Notes under the pieces: model-generated
What the model was told of the DNA's origin: nothing
Databases searched by the model: none
The model's input: the letters and a program-made list of their open reading frames with translations, nothing else
Position numbers and translations under genes: made by a program
Shown: one piece after another, positions 8,465-17,058 of the stretch
Layout of the letters: every line of letters begins with the position of its first letter
Position numbering within the stretch: position 1 is the stretch's first letter
IMG/VR virus record: IMGVR_UViG_3300027870_000007
Location: 1-35,649 of that record
Direction: 5' to 3' (one strand)
Source: a virus
DNA: 35,649 bases

Positions 8465-9757
8465 TTAAGCGCGTTCGCCCGGGATGAGCTTCACCACCGT
8501 GTCGACAGCCAGGGCGCCGATGTCGGTCCAGTGCTTCTGGCCGGTGCCTTGATCCACGGCGAAACGGATCTTCTGCAGGCCCTGGATCACACCGATCAGC
8601 AGCTCGCGCTTGTCCTTGTGGTCGAACTCTTCTTCGTTCCAGAAGAACGGCATGCCCGACAGGCCCGAAGCCGCGAAGGCTTGCATCAGCGTCTGGCCGC
8701 CCAGCAAAATCGCACGGTCCACGGCGTGCGTGGAGCCGAACGAAGCGGGCACCACGCACGTGCTTTCGTTCTCGGTCAGGTAGTTGTCGCAGTAGCGGAT
8801 GGTGTTACCCGCGTAGAAGCGAATCGGCTTGGGCTGCTTGAGCAGCAAGATGCCGTTCCACAGTCCAGCCTCGCCCTTGAACAGAGGATGACCCTTCGCG
8901 TTCGCAGCGCGGTTCAGGGCTGCCACCTGGAACTTGCGGAAGTCGTCATCCTGGGCAAAGGCGTGGTACTGGGCTGGGGACAGCATCAGTGCACGCAGAG
9001 GTTCGTCTTCAGCTGCGGCATCGCCGGGCAGCTTCACAGCGGGGGGCGGCAGCGGCAGCGACTCGATGAGCGTGCGCACTGCATCCACCACCGACATGTT
9101 GAGCTCGTCGGTTGTCGCGAGATCCACTTCACCGGTATTCACGGAGAAGGCCTGGACACCGTTGGTGCCGTCCGCCATGTAGTGGCGGTTCTTCGTCGGA
9201 GCCTTGACCTGGTTCACCAGCAGCTCGGCGAAGTCGGGATCGTCCTCCGTGGGCAGACGCCATTCGATGTTGTCGTGGAAGCCGCGAGCGCCGCCGATGT
9301 GGGTCAGGATGGACTGATCCAGATAGGCATTCGCGTGCGACTGGGCAACGGGCCGTGCCAGCTTGGTGAAATCCACTTGCGAACGGATGTTCGACATGGT
9401 GTCGCCCAGCTTCACGGGGATACGAGCCTGATTGACGCGGGTGCGGCCCTTCTCGTATGCCAGGCCCTTGCCCTTGCCTTCGGCCATGCGCGAGCCCATG
9501 ATGGGGCGCATCTTGGTGGGCTGCACGAACTGGAATTCCACCTCGTCGCCAGTGCCGCGGCCCAGGTCCATGCACTTGACGATGGGGTAATCAGAGCTCG
9601 ACTGCTTGCGGATCATCTCCGCGACCTTGCCCTCACCCTTGGGCAGGGGGCCAGACAGCTGGCCCATGCGCGACAGGCGGTTCTCCGCCAGCGCAAACAT
9701 GCCCGCAGCCTGGACAAAGGCGGCCTTGTCGGAACCGGCCGGTACGTGGCTGTTCAT
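8465..9757 (-). CDS. major capsid protein, N4-gp56 type
   Basis: A 430-residue product. Two in-frame ATGs lie 6 bases apart; the second (9757) is the better start because the AAGGAG on the minus strand sits 7 bases upstream of it, while the first is too close. Diagnostic features are the N-terminal PLPKGEGKVAEMIRKQSSSD region, the block VEFQFVQPTKMRPIMGSRMAEGKG, and the C-terminal block with WNEEEFDHKDKRELLIG. This composition and length match the N4-gp56 family of HK97-fold capsid proteins known from short-tailed phages such as N4 and F116-like viruses. It directly follows the scaffold gene, as usual. Confidence 0.85.
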   Translation of the reverse strand: MNSHVPAGSDKAAFVQAAGMFALAENRLSRMGQLSGPLPKGEGKVAEMIRKQSSSDYPIVKCMDLGRGTGDEVEFQFVQPTKMRPIMGSRMAEGKGKGLAYEKGRTRVNQARIPVKLGDTMSNIRSQVDFTKLARPVAQSHANAYLDQSILTHIGGARGFHDNIEWRLPTEDDPDFAELLVNQVKAPTKNRHYMADGTNGVQAFSVNTGEVDLATTDELNMSVVDAVRTLIESLPLPPPAVKLPGDAAAEDEPLRALMLSPAQYHAFAQDDDFRKFQVAALNRAANAKGHPLFKGEAGLWNGILLLKQPKPIRFYAGNTIRYCDNYLTENESTCVVPASFGSTHAVDRAILLGGQTLMQAFAASGLSGMPFFWNEEEFDHKDKRELLIGVIQGLQKIRFAVDQGTGQKHWTDIGALAVDTVVKLIPGERA

Positions 9758-9812
9758 GGTCATACTCCTTCGATGGGATGGGGGCGACTCATCACGAGCG
9801 GCCCACAGGTTC

Positions 9813-10862
9813 TTAAACTGCGTTCAAAAGACGCTCGATCTGCTCGGGCGTCATGTCCTGCATGCGCTCGATGAGCGCATTGGGGTTGGTGCCGGCCGAA
9901 GCCATCACCTGTTGCGCCACGTCCTGGTGCTGATCGCCCCCTGCCTCCGACAGGGAATGGGGAACGCGGCGCTGCACCTCCGGTGCCTGCTTGCCTTCGT
10001 CCTTCGCACTTGGGGCGGCGGCCTTGACGGTCGCTGCCTTGAACGTGTCAAAAATTTCAATTACTTCTGCTGCAGTCCCGCCCGTGTCCGGGTGGAACGC
10101 CGCTTCCACGGCCCCACGCGCATAGCCCGGGAGCCCCTTCTTCCAGGCGTCGAACTCGCTCGACTGGACGATGTCGTTGGCATCGGGATGCTTCTCGAAG
10201 ATCGAGGAGTAGTGCCCGTCTTTCGCCTCCTTGGCATCACGCTCCTGCAGCGGCTTCAACGCCTTGGCGCTTTCCGCCTGCATCTCGGCGCGCAGTTCTG
10301 TGCGCAGCTCCTCACGCGTCCGCTGGTTCAGCGCCACGATCCCCTTGGCGATGTCCTCTTCCGAGAACGTGCCAAAAAGGCTCATGTCCACGCCTTGAGC
10401 GATCGCGCTCTTCGCTGCATCCAGGTTCTGGTCCGCCTTGGTCTGTGCCTGCCCTGCATCCGCACGGGCCTGTGCACCGTCCTCGGCCTTGCCCAGGTTC
10501 GCCTGCTGCTTCGCGGTCAGATCCGCGAGCTGTGCACGCAGTGACTCGTTCTCGCCTTCCAGCGTCTTGGCACGCTCACGTGCAGTCTCCAAACGCTCAT
10601 ACGGTATGGTGTAGTTGCCGGACTTGCTGGCAATCGGTGCGCCCTTGGGCTCTTCGCCCGTGGCCTGCTCCGCGCCGGTCTTGCCCTGCTCCTGCTCGCC
10701 CTTGTCGCCCTGCCCTGCAGCATCCGCCGCAGTGCCAGCGCCACCAGCCGCGCCATCGTTGTTGCTTTGATTGCCTTCGTCACCCTGACCAGCGTCATCG
10801 CCATCCAGCGATTCACCGTTGAGGGCCTTTTCGAGAAGTTCGGCGGAGGAAAGTCCTGCCAT
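9813..10862 (-). CDS. capsid scaffold-like protein
   Basis: A 349-residue product from the ATG at 10862, with GGAG about 9 bases upstream. The first 75 residues are acidic and Gly/Asp/Asn/Gln-rich (SLDGDDAGQGDEGNQSNND), followed by a long charged helical stretch (ERLETARERAKTLEGENESL) and further Ala/Lys/Glu helices with coiled-coil periodicity. It ends in a helical tip (DMTPEQIERLLNAV). Highly charged, low-complexity, helical proteins encoded immediately upstream of the capsid gene are typical scaffolds. The assignment rests on composition and position. Confidence 0.75.
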   Translation of the reverse strand: MAGLSSAELLEKALNGESLDGDDAGQGDEGNQSNNDGAAGGAGTAADAAGQGDKGEQEQGKTGAEQATGEEPKGAPIASKSGNYTIPYERLETARERAKTLEGENESLRAQLADLTAKQQANLGKAEDGAQARADAGQAQTKADQNLDAAKSAIAQGVDMSLFGTFSEEDIAKGIVALNQRTREELRTELRAEMQAESAKALKPLQERDAKEAKDGHYSSIFEKHPDANDIVQSSEFDAWKKGLPGYARGAVEAAFHPDTGGTAAEVIEIFDTFKAATVKAAAPSAKDEGKQAPEVQRRVPHSLSEAGGDQHQDVAQQVMASAGTNPNALIERMQDMTPEQIERLLNAV

Positions 10863-11049
10863 GTTGCGTGCTCCATCCCAGCTATCCGGCTGGGCCTGAC
10901 TGGGCATGCGGGTTGAGAGGTTGGCCAGGGCCGAAGCCCCAGCCTTCCAGCTCTCCTGCTGCGGGAAGTGCGTCCTCATCACGAGGTTGCTAGTCGCCTT
11001 CGGCTTTCGCTTCTGGCTTGGAGGTAAGTGTCGCGGCGATGTGCGAAAC

Positions 11050-11063
11050 CCCTACGCCCTATA
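11050..11063 (-). promoter_or_regulatory. possible late promoter -10 element TATAGGG
   Basis: On the minus strand this reads TATAGGGCGTAGGG, between the ADP-ribosyltransferase-like gene's terminator and the scaffold gene. A near-identical TATAGGGTTAGG occurs ahead of the small terminase gene (16776-16787). No convincing -35 is visible at the usual distance, so any promoter would need an activator. Weak evidence. Confidence 0.25.
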
Positions 11064-11074
11064 CCGGGCAGCCA

Positions 11075-11100
11075 CAAAAAAGCCGCCTCGTTGGGCGGCT
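11075..11100 (-). terminator. intrinsic terminator of the ADP-ribosyltransferase-like gene
   Basis: Read on the minus strand: a 7-base GC stem (AGCCGCC / GGCGGCT), a short loop, then six T. It lies about 20 bases past the stop at 11121. It would end the cargo gene's transcript and partly insulate it from the scaffold-capsid block. Confidence 0.85.
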
Positions 11101-11120
11101 GTGCGATGCAAGATGAGGCG

Positions 11121-11783
11121 CTAGATCCAAACTGGCGGCGAAACAGCGCTGGTATCCAACAGGGCCATCCAAGAACGCGCGATCGGTGGCATAGGTTGCG
11201 TCGCTCCTCCATACCATCGGTCCACTTCGCAACCAATCAAGGCATGGTGCCCCAACTGCTTCGCGCTTCCCGAGATTCGATCAATCCATTCGCGGGTTAT
11301 GTACTGCATCGTGACTTTCATCAAGGCATCCTGCGGCACACTTTTGTATCCCGCACTATGCAGCTTGGCGCCCACCAATGTAGCTTTCGCAGAAAGCAAC
11401 GATTGGGGCGCTTGAGTAGAGTTGTAGTGCAAACGCATTACATCTCCCGTTTTCCAAGCGTCCTCCCAGAGCTGCTGACTGGACAGATGAACGCAAAAAC
11501 CATACTCCGGATCGGAGCGAAGTTTCTTGCGCAAATTCTCACTTTCCGCTCCTCCTGCTGCAGGCACAAGCACGTTCGCGGTCGACATCAACATCGCAGT
11601 GCAGAGATTTTTTCCAGCACCCCCGGCATACCCCCGATCCTGGGTGAAAAACACAGCTGGGCTCGGAGGAGTAATTTCGTCCTTCGGCGGAGCGGGGATC
11701 TGCCACGCAGAGAAATTTGGTGAGTCTGTACCGTGAAACCAAGGCGTTTCCAACGAGTAGGAATGCGCCAGTTGCGTAGCCAT
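11121..11783 (-). CDS. ADP-ribosyltransferase-like cargo protein between portal and scaffold
   Basis: A 220-residue product with a clear GGAG five bases ahead of the ATG. Residues 15-20 (WFHGTD) and 44-53 (VFFTQDRGYA) match the HGT...FFT pattern of the ADP-ribosyltransferase superfamily, with His17 in the NAD-contacting position. A catalytic Glu cannot be placed with confidence. The gene is less GC-rich than its neighbours, has its own terminator and breaks the portal-scaffold order, all signs of an acquired cargo gene. It could be a virion-delivered host modifier, like the Alt type in T4, or be expressed from the prophage. The family call is resemblance, not a search result. Confidence 0.6.
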   Translation of the reverse strand: MATQLAHSYSLETPWFHGTDSPNFSAWQIPAPPKDEITPPSPAVFFTQDRGYAGGAGKNLCTAMLMSTANVLVPAAGGAESENLRKKLRSDPEYGFCVHLSSQQLWEDAWKTGDVMRLHYNSTQAPQSLLSAKATLVGAKLHSAGYKSVPQDALMKVTMQYITREWIDRISGSAKQLGHHALIGCEVDRWYGGATQPMPPIARSWMALLDTSAVSPPVWI

Positions 11784-11841
11784 ATATTCTCCAAAAACAA
11801 AATCAAATGCTACATCGACAGATATCGCGCAAGACTATCAA

Positions 11842-14148
11842 TTAATGTAGGTTGTCGACGATGGAAGTGGTCTCGATTCCATGTAGGCCCTGCCCAGCCT
11901 CTTGCGGCACTGGCGGGAATGCCGGGCTAGTGTTCGCGCGCACCGTCGGCGCTGCATCCGCTTCGGTCTCGGCTTCCACCTCGGGCACTGCCGCCGCGCC
12001 GCCGCCACCCTGGATGTACGGGCTCTTGATGTTCATGGCAGCGGTCTGCCCCTCGGGCGGCACAGGGAAGTCCGGATCTACGCCACCTGGCGCTGGCTTG
12101 TAGCCCGCACCCTTCATCACCTCATCCGCGATGGGGGCGATCATCGGCATCTGCGCCACCTGCGCGCCGGCCTGCATGGCGCTGAACGCCGCCTGCACAC
12201 CGGTCTGCACCGCCTGGGCCACCATTTGCTGGATGCGGGCTTCGCTTTCGCGCTCCTTCATCGCCACCTCGCGTTCCTTGAGCTCGTGCATCAGCTCTTG
12301 CTTCACCTGCTCGCGAATCGCTTCGGGGTTGGCCTGGCCCTTCGCCTCGCGAATGGCCTGCACCACCTCCTTCTTGCGGGGCAGGTCCATCAGGTCGATC
12401 ATGAATGGCATCACCACCTGCTGAATCTCGGGCGGCGCCGCTTTGACGGACTCGGACAAGGAATTGAGTTGCTGTGTGCGGAAGCTGCTGGAGCTGGGGA
12501 CGTCCTCCATTGCTACCTTCAGGCGCGTGCGCTGCACGTCGTTCGACAGTAGGACGATGCCAGTGTGGGGGTCGACCTCTGGGCGGTTGAGCACCACGGT
12601 GCGCGGCTCGTTGATCACGTCCCCCTCGATCACGATGGTGGTTTCTTCCTTGCCGGTGTCCTCGATGATCATAGCCAGCAGCAGCTCGCCCACCAGGGTG
12701 CGCGCATCCTTGAACGCGTCCATCAGATCAGCCAGCGACACCTGCGACTGCTCCACCTGGGTCTGCTCCTGCACGCCGCTGGTGGCCGTGCCCTCCTGGC
12801 CCTGAAAGGATGCGGTGATGCCAGATACGCGGGCCGCCGATGCGCGCGAGTCGTTCATCAGCTGGAACTGCTGGGCATTGAGCTGGAAGTCGCGGTTGCG
12901 CTCGAAGCGCGCACCTGGTTCGTTCGCCTTCTCGGGATCCAGCACGAAGTCGGCATCGACGCGCGAGGACATCTGGCGGAACTGCTGGTCCGTCATGGCC
13001 AGGATGCCCTTGGTGCGGATCGTCTCCACCACCGACATGCCCCAGCGCAGCTTGGAAATCGTGCTGTTCAGGTTGTCCTGCGGGAAGAGCATGTCGCGCA
13101 CCAGGCCGTATGGGATACCGGTCAGGTCCTCGCCCCAGGCTTGGATGCGCACGTAGGGGAAGTGAGCGTGAGGATATTGGCTTGGACCGTCGAACAAGCA
13201 GTGTGGGCCCATCCAGAATGCCCGGCGGATCACTGGCAGCAGCTCCTCCACCAGGCGGCCGCGGCCCAGCGCCAGGGCCGCGCGGTGCAGTTCATTCGCC
13301 TCGTTGTACTTCACGGCGCGGCCGTCCTTCATCTTGAGCATGACAGTGGTCACCCAACGGCGGTACCAGAGCTCGGTGATGCACACCGTCTTGTTGTCTT
13401 CGTTGTAGTAGGCGTCCTCTTGCACCGTCCAAGCGCGCTCGGCATCCAGTGCGGACTTTAGGCCCGTGGACTGGCCGCCCTCGAACTCCTGCACTGCGAA
13501 CTCGGACATCCAGCGGTCCGGGCCGCCAGCAAGGATCAGCTTCGAATGGGCGGGAAACATGCGCGCCGCCCGGGTGCGACTGATCCAACGCCGGCGGTAC
13601 AGCCAGCGCGCATCCGACAGGTCGGGCTCGATGGCCTTCATGTCCCACCAGATCTCGTTGCGGTGCACATACCGGCACTTGTAGGGGAACTCCAGGGAGT
13701 TCGAGGCACGCGATACCTCCACCCAGCCGATGCCCACGGCAGCCGCGGGCTTGAATGCCGCCGACAGCGCGCGGTCGGCCTTGGAATGGCGCTCCGCCTG
13801 GTTGAGCTTGAAGTTCAACGCATCGCCCACGTCCTGGCCACCGGCATCGCCGTCTGGAGTCACACGCCAGTCCGTGCGAGTCTTGGCCTCGAAGCCGCAC
13901 ACCGCCCGGATGGCCGGGCCGATGATGTTCTCCTTGGCGGGCGGGATGCCCATGGACGCCATCTTGCGCAGCAGCTCGGTACTGAGCTGGTTGCCGTCCG
14001 CATAGTCCGCCTCGTGGTCGGCCTGGGCGCGCCATGGTGGCTGAGACAGGGCCTCGCGCACGATGCCGGCGTATTCATCCTGGGTGATCGGCTCGTCGCG
14101 GCCGTCCTGCAGCTCGTCGGTGGCGCGGGTTGGGTAGGTGTTCAGCAT
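11842..14148 (-). CDS. portal protein, P22-like
   Basis: A 768-residue product; the ATG at 14148 is preceded by GAGGAAA at a good distance, so the longer frame to 14193 is rejected. The N-terminal third holds the conserved portal pattern (NIIGPAIRAVCGFEAKTRTDW, ALSAAFKPAAAVGIGWVEV, NEIWWDMKAIEPDLSDARWLYRRRW with internal breaks). The middle contains the ring-channel helices, and residues 600-660 are a long Glu/Lys/Arg/Gln helix. The C-terminal 100 residues are low-complexity. Length and order directly after the large terminase match P22-type portals used by short-tailed phages. It forms the dodecameric DNA gate of the capsid. Confidence 0.85.
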   Translation of the reverse strand: MLNTYPTRATDELQDGRDEPITQDEYAGIVREALSQPPWRAQADHEADYADGNQLSTELLRKMASMGIPPAKENIIGPAIRAVCGFEAKTRTDWRVTPDGDAGGQDVGDALNFKLNQAERHSKADRALSAAFKPAAAVGIGWVEVSRASNSLEFPYKCRYVHRNEIWWDMKAIEPDLSDARWLYRRRWISRTRAARMFPAHSKLILAGGPDRWMSEFAVQEFEGGQSTGLKSALDAERAWTVQEDAYYNEDNKTVCITELWYRRWVTTVMLKMKDGRAVKYNEANELHRAALALGRGRLVEELLPVIRRAFWMGPHCLFDGPSQYPHAHFPYVRIQAWGEDLTGIPYGLVRDMLFPQDNLNSTISKLRWGMSVVETIRTKGILAMTDQQFRQMSSRVDADFVLDPEKANEPGARFERNRDFQLNAQQFQLMNDSRASAARVSGITASFQGQEGTATSGVQEQTQVEQSQVSLADLMDAFKDARTLVGELLLAMIIEDTGKEETTIVIEGDVINEPRTVVLNRPEVDPHTGIVLLSNDVQRTRLKVAMEDVPSSSSFRTQQLNSLSESVKAAPPEIQQVVMPFMIDLMDLPRKKEVVQAIREAKGQANPEAIREQVKQELMHELKEREVAMKERESEARIQQMVAQAVQTGVQAAFSAMQAGAQVAQMPMIAPIADEVMKGAGYKPAPGGVDPDFPVPPEGQTAAMNIKSPYIQGGGGAAAVPEVEAETEADAAPTVRANTSPAFPPVPQEAGQGLHGIETTSIVDNLH

Positions 14149-14158
14149 GGTCGTTTCC

Positions 14159-15763
14159 TCAGGTCCGCCAGTCGGGATCTGGCGGCATTTCAAAATCGTC
14201 TTGGGTGCCGTAGGAGTCGTCGTTGGGCACGTACAGGCCCGATTCCTTGGCCTGTGCCCACTGGCGCAGCGAGTCGGCCGCCTCAGTGCAGCCGTTGCTC
14301 TTGTCGGGCTCGTCCAGGAACTTGGCCAAGGCCTGGCTGTATTTCTTGCGGTAGCCCCGCAGGCGCTCTATGCCGAAGGCGCAGGCCTCTTTGTCGAACC
14401 AGGCCCCGCGCATGTGCTTGCGCAAGGTGTTCACGCCCGTCATGAGTTGGGTCACGCGGGGCACGATCACGAACTTCTGGCCCGGCATCAGTTTCTGGAG
14501 CAGCTGCTTCGTGGAACGGTTGGTGTCGCCCAGGCGCTTGTGATCGGCGTCGTGCGGCAGGTAGTGTTTGCCGAACACGTAGCCCAGCTCCTGCAGGTGG
14601 CGCACGTAGTGCTTCAGGTCTTCGTCGTGCTCTTCGTAGTAGTTGACGAAGCGGTCCTCGCCGCGCAGCTGCTGGGCGAACCAGATGGCACACCCGTCGC
14701 TATTGCCGATGTCCCAGAACGTGTACACCGGTAGGTCCAGCAAGGGCACAGCGGTGATGCCGCCGCGCTTAGTCAGCTCGGTGATGGCTTTGGTGAGGTA
14801 GTGGCCCTCGGTCGACTGCTGGAAGGCCTCGCGAGGCGTGGACGGGTATTCCTGCCACATGCGCTCCTCACGCCCGGCGAAGTCGGCCGCCTGTGTGGCT
14901 GCGTACCAAGCCCGCTGCTCCATGTCGAGCTTGGTGTCCATCGACACCTCGATCTCATCGAAGTACTCGTGGAGCTTGTCCGGAATGACCACCGCTGCCG
15001 CATCCATGCGGTAGTTCGGCTCCTGCCACCAGGCGTAGAAGTGGAACCGGTAGTCGCGGGGCGTGAGCTTCTGGTGCGAATGGTGCAGCGCCTCGGCCGC
15101 CGTGCACATGTCGTAGAACTCGCCGTTGGCGCCTTCGGCCGTGGACTCGATCACCAGGATGCCGGTTGTGGGCACCGCAGGGATGGAGCCGGTCATCACC
15201 TCCTTGGCCTTCTCCGGGTACTTGGCGCAGATCTTCCCGAACTCGCTGATGTGCAGGCGGTGGATGGTCCCCGACCGCATTGAGGTGGCCACGCGGATGC
15301 TGGAGTTGTTGTGCGCGAACCGCAGCTCGGTCTTGCTGTCGGTGGCCAGTGGGAAGCGGTCGCGGATCTCCTCGGGCAGGTTCGCATAGGCGAACTTCAC
15401 CTTGTCCCGGAAGATCACCTCGGCCGCCTCGCGGTCCTGCGCGATGATCCCGCAGCGCTGGTCGGCGTTGAACAGCGCGTGGTCCAGCCAGAGGATGGCG
15501 ATCAGGGTGGTGAAGCCCAGCTGCCGGGCCTTGAGGATCAGGTTGCGGTGCCAAAGCCGCTTGATGAAGCGGCGCTGCGCGCGGTTGGGCTTGAATGGCA
15601 GGCTGAAGGTGTCGCCTTCTTTCCCGTCCTTGTCGTCGCCCTTGACCATGATCTTGTAGAGGCAGCCTGAAAACAGGCGCCATTCCGGATCCGCAAGGCA
15701 ACGCTCCAGCTCCTCCTCATTGGTGGGGAGCTGGTTCAGGGGGACACTGACGCGCTGGGCCAC
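14159..15763 (-). CDS. terL: terminase large subunit
   Basis: A 534-residue packaging motor. Residues 78-86 (KARQLGFTT) form the variant Walker A loop, and residues 171-176 (HISEFG) carry the Walker B with the catalytic Glu174. The C-terminal RNase H-like nuclease has metal-binding acids at Asp351 (FWDIGNSDG), Asp405 or Asp407 (PHDADHKRLG) and Asp497 (EAADSLRQWA). It starts at a GTG two bases after the stop of the small subunit, indicating coupling. All key residues are present. It cuts and pumps phage DNA through the portal encoded next. Confidence 0.9.
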   Translation of the reverse strand: MAQRVSVPLNQLPTNEEELERCLADPEWRLFSGCLYKIMVKGDDKDGKEGDTFSLPFKPNRAQRRFIKRLWHRNLILKARQLGFTTLIAILWLDHALFNADQRCGIIAQDREAAEVIFRDKVKFAYANLPEEIRDRFPLATDSKTELRFAHNNSSIRVATSMRSGTIHRLHISEFGKICAKYPEKAKEVMTGSIPAVPTTGILVIESTAEGANGEFYDMCTAAEALHHSHQKLTPRDYRFHFYAWWQEPNYRMDAAAVVIPDKLHEYFDEIEVSMDTKLDMEQRAWYAATQAADFAGREERMWQEYPSTPREAFQQSTEGHYLTKAITELTKRGGITAVPLLDLPVYTFWDIGNSDGCAIWFAQQLRGEDRFVNYYEEHDEDLKHYVRHLQELGYVFGKHYLPHDADHKRLGDTNRSTKQLLQKLMPGQKFVIVPRVTQLMTGVNTLRKHMRGAWFDKEACAFGIERLRGYRKKYSQALAKFLDEPDKSNGCTEAADSLRQWAQAKESGLYVPNDDSYGTQDDFEMPPDPDWRT

Positions 15764-15765
15764 GG

Positions 15766-16743
15766 TCAGTCCTCGTCCTCTTCATCGTCAGGCGGGTCTT
15801 GCCGCACGGGCAGGCCGGATGCAGGCGCCTGGCGCTCGGGGTCTTCCTGCACGGGGGAGAAGCCATTGCCGTTGCCACCGGCGATGCGCTGCAGCAGCGC
15901 AGCCAGCGGGTCGGCCTTCTGCTGGTTGTCCTTCTCGTACAGGCCCAGGTGCTTGAAGACCTTTTCGAGGGCGGCGCTTTTGTCCTGCAGCTTCACCTCG
16001 ATGCCGAACTGGGTCTGTTTCGCACCGGCATACAGCGCCACGGCCTTCTCGCTCAGGTTGCGGGTGTCCTTGAGCACCACGCGCGCCTGACCATCGCCGC
16101 CGCAGGCCGGGCACTGAGGGTTGGGCAGCAGCAGCGGGTTGAAGCCAATGCCGCCCTGCTCGTCGAACTCGGCGGGGTTCTTGCCCTTGTCGATCCAGGC
16201 CTCGCGGTCCCGGTTCATCTCGCCCAGACTCCGCTGGTACTTGTGGCCTTCGCCGTAGCAGCAGCGGCAGCAGCCGGTTTTCAGGTCCACCAGCTCGCGC
16301 ACGTCGGCAGTGGCGATGTTCCAGGCCTCCCGCAGTGCGCCGTCCGCGGTGATGTTGGTGCGCTCCTGCTGCTTCTTGCGGGCTTCCAGCAGCGCGAACT
16401 GAATCTCAGGTTTTTTCAGGTTCTCGTGCCCGATAGAGCCTGCGGTGTCTCGGCTGTACCCGGCGCGGATGGCGGCCTGGGTGGCGTTGAGGTCCACCAT
16501 GTACTCCTCGATGAAGCGCTGTTGCTTCTCGGTGAGCGGGTGGATCTGGGTTTCCAGGGACGTTGCGACCTCAGGTGGCGCTGGAACTGGCTTGGCAACC
16601 CGGGCGCGCGGCGCAGACTTCTTGGCTGGTGCTGCGGTCTTGCGCGCAGGCGCGGCTTTGCCTGCGGCCTTCTTAGGGGCTGCAGGCTTTGAGGTCGTCT
16701 TCTTGGGGGGCGCGGGCTTCTTGCCCGCCGGGGGTTTGGCCAT
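15766..16743 (-). CDS. terS: terminase small subunit with basic tail and zinc motifs
   Basis: A 325-residue DNA-recognition subunit. Residues 1-58 are almost only Lys, Pro and Ala, like a histone H1 or AlgP tail. Residues 69-100 carry the Terminase_2-type block LTEKQQRFIEEYMVDLNATQ then AAIRAGYS, containing the helix-turn-helix. Two CxxCxGxG motifs, like those of DnaJ, are inserted at residues 159-166 and 211-218 and should bind zinc. The C-terminus is acidic (DPPDDEEDED). At 325 residues it is longer than the usual 150-200. It precedes the large subunit by two bases. Confidence 0.85.
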   Translation of the reverse strand: MAKPPAGKKPAPPKKTTSKPAAPKKAAGKAAPARKTAAPAKKSAPRARVAKPVPAPPEVATSLETQIHPLTEKQQRFIEEYMVDLNATQAAIRAGYSRDTAGSIGHENLKKPEIQFALLEARKKQQERTNITADGALREAWNIATADVRELVDLKTGCCRCCYGEGHKYQRSLGEMNRDREAWIDKGKNPAEFDEQGGIGFNPLLLPNPQCPACGGDGQARVVLKDTRNLSEKAVALYAGAKQTQFGIEVKLQDKSAALEKVFKHLGLYEKDNQQKADPLAALLQRIAGGNGNGFSPVQEDPERQAPASGLPVRQDPPDDEEDED

Positions 16744-17058
16744 GCCCGGGAGTCTTCCGGGGCATGGGGGAATGGCCTAACCCTATACAGGGCGCTGGTT
16801 CAATGCCACGACTCGAGGAGCCACAAGCCACTGTTGCAGTGGGCAAAGCTGAAGCATTTGAAAACAGTGTTGACCTCTTCAAAGCCAATCAATGAGGGGA
16901 TCACCTGCCGATGACCTCCTACTAGCGTGGGAGCACCGCGCTCTGTTGCGCGCTTTCATGAGGCAAAGGCGACATAGCCACTTGGTGGAGCCATCAAGCG
17001 TCACAACCGCGCATATATTCAATTGCGCGATGCTATGCTTGTCCACCAACAAAAAATT
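16744..17058. other. intergenic spacer upstream of the small terminase gene
   Basis: About 315 bases without a credible gene. The half nearest the terminase holds the minus-strand TATAGGGTTAGG (16776-16787), a possible -10 with no good -35. No hairpin with a T-run and no tRNA-like fold was seen. The half nearest the lipoprotein gene is AT-rich like that gene. Confidence 0.6.

Noticed and set aside
8393-9874. A 493-residue plus-strand open frame over the capsid gene
   Set aside because: Antisense shadow of the well-supported major capsid gene; His/Arg/Gln-rich composition without domain features.
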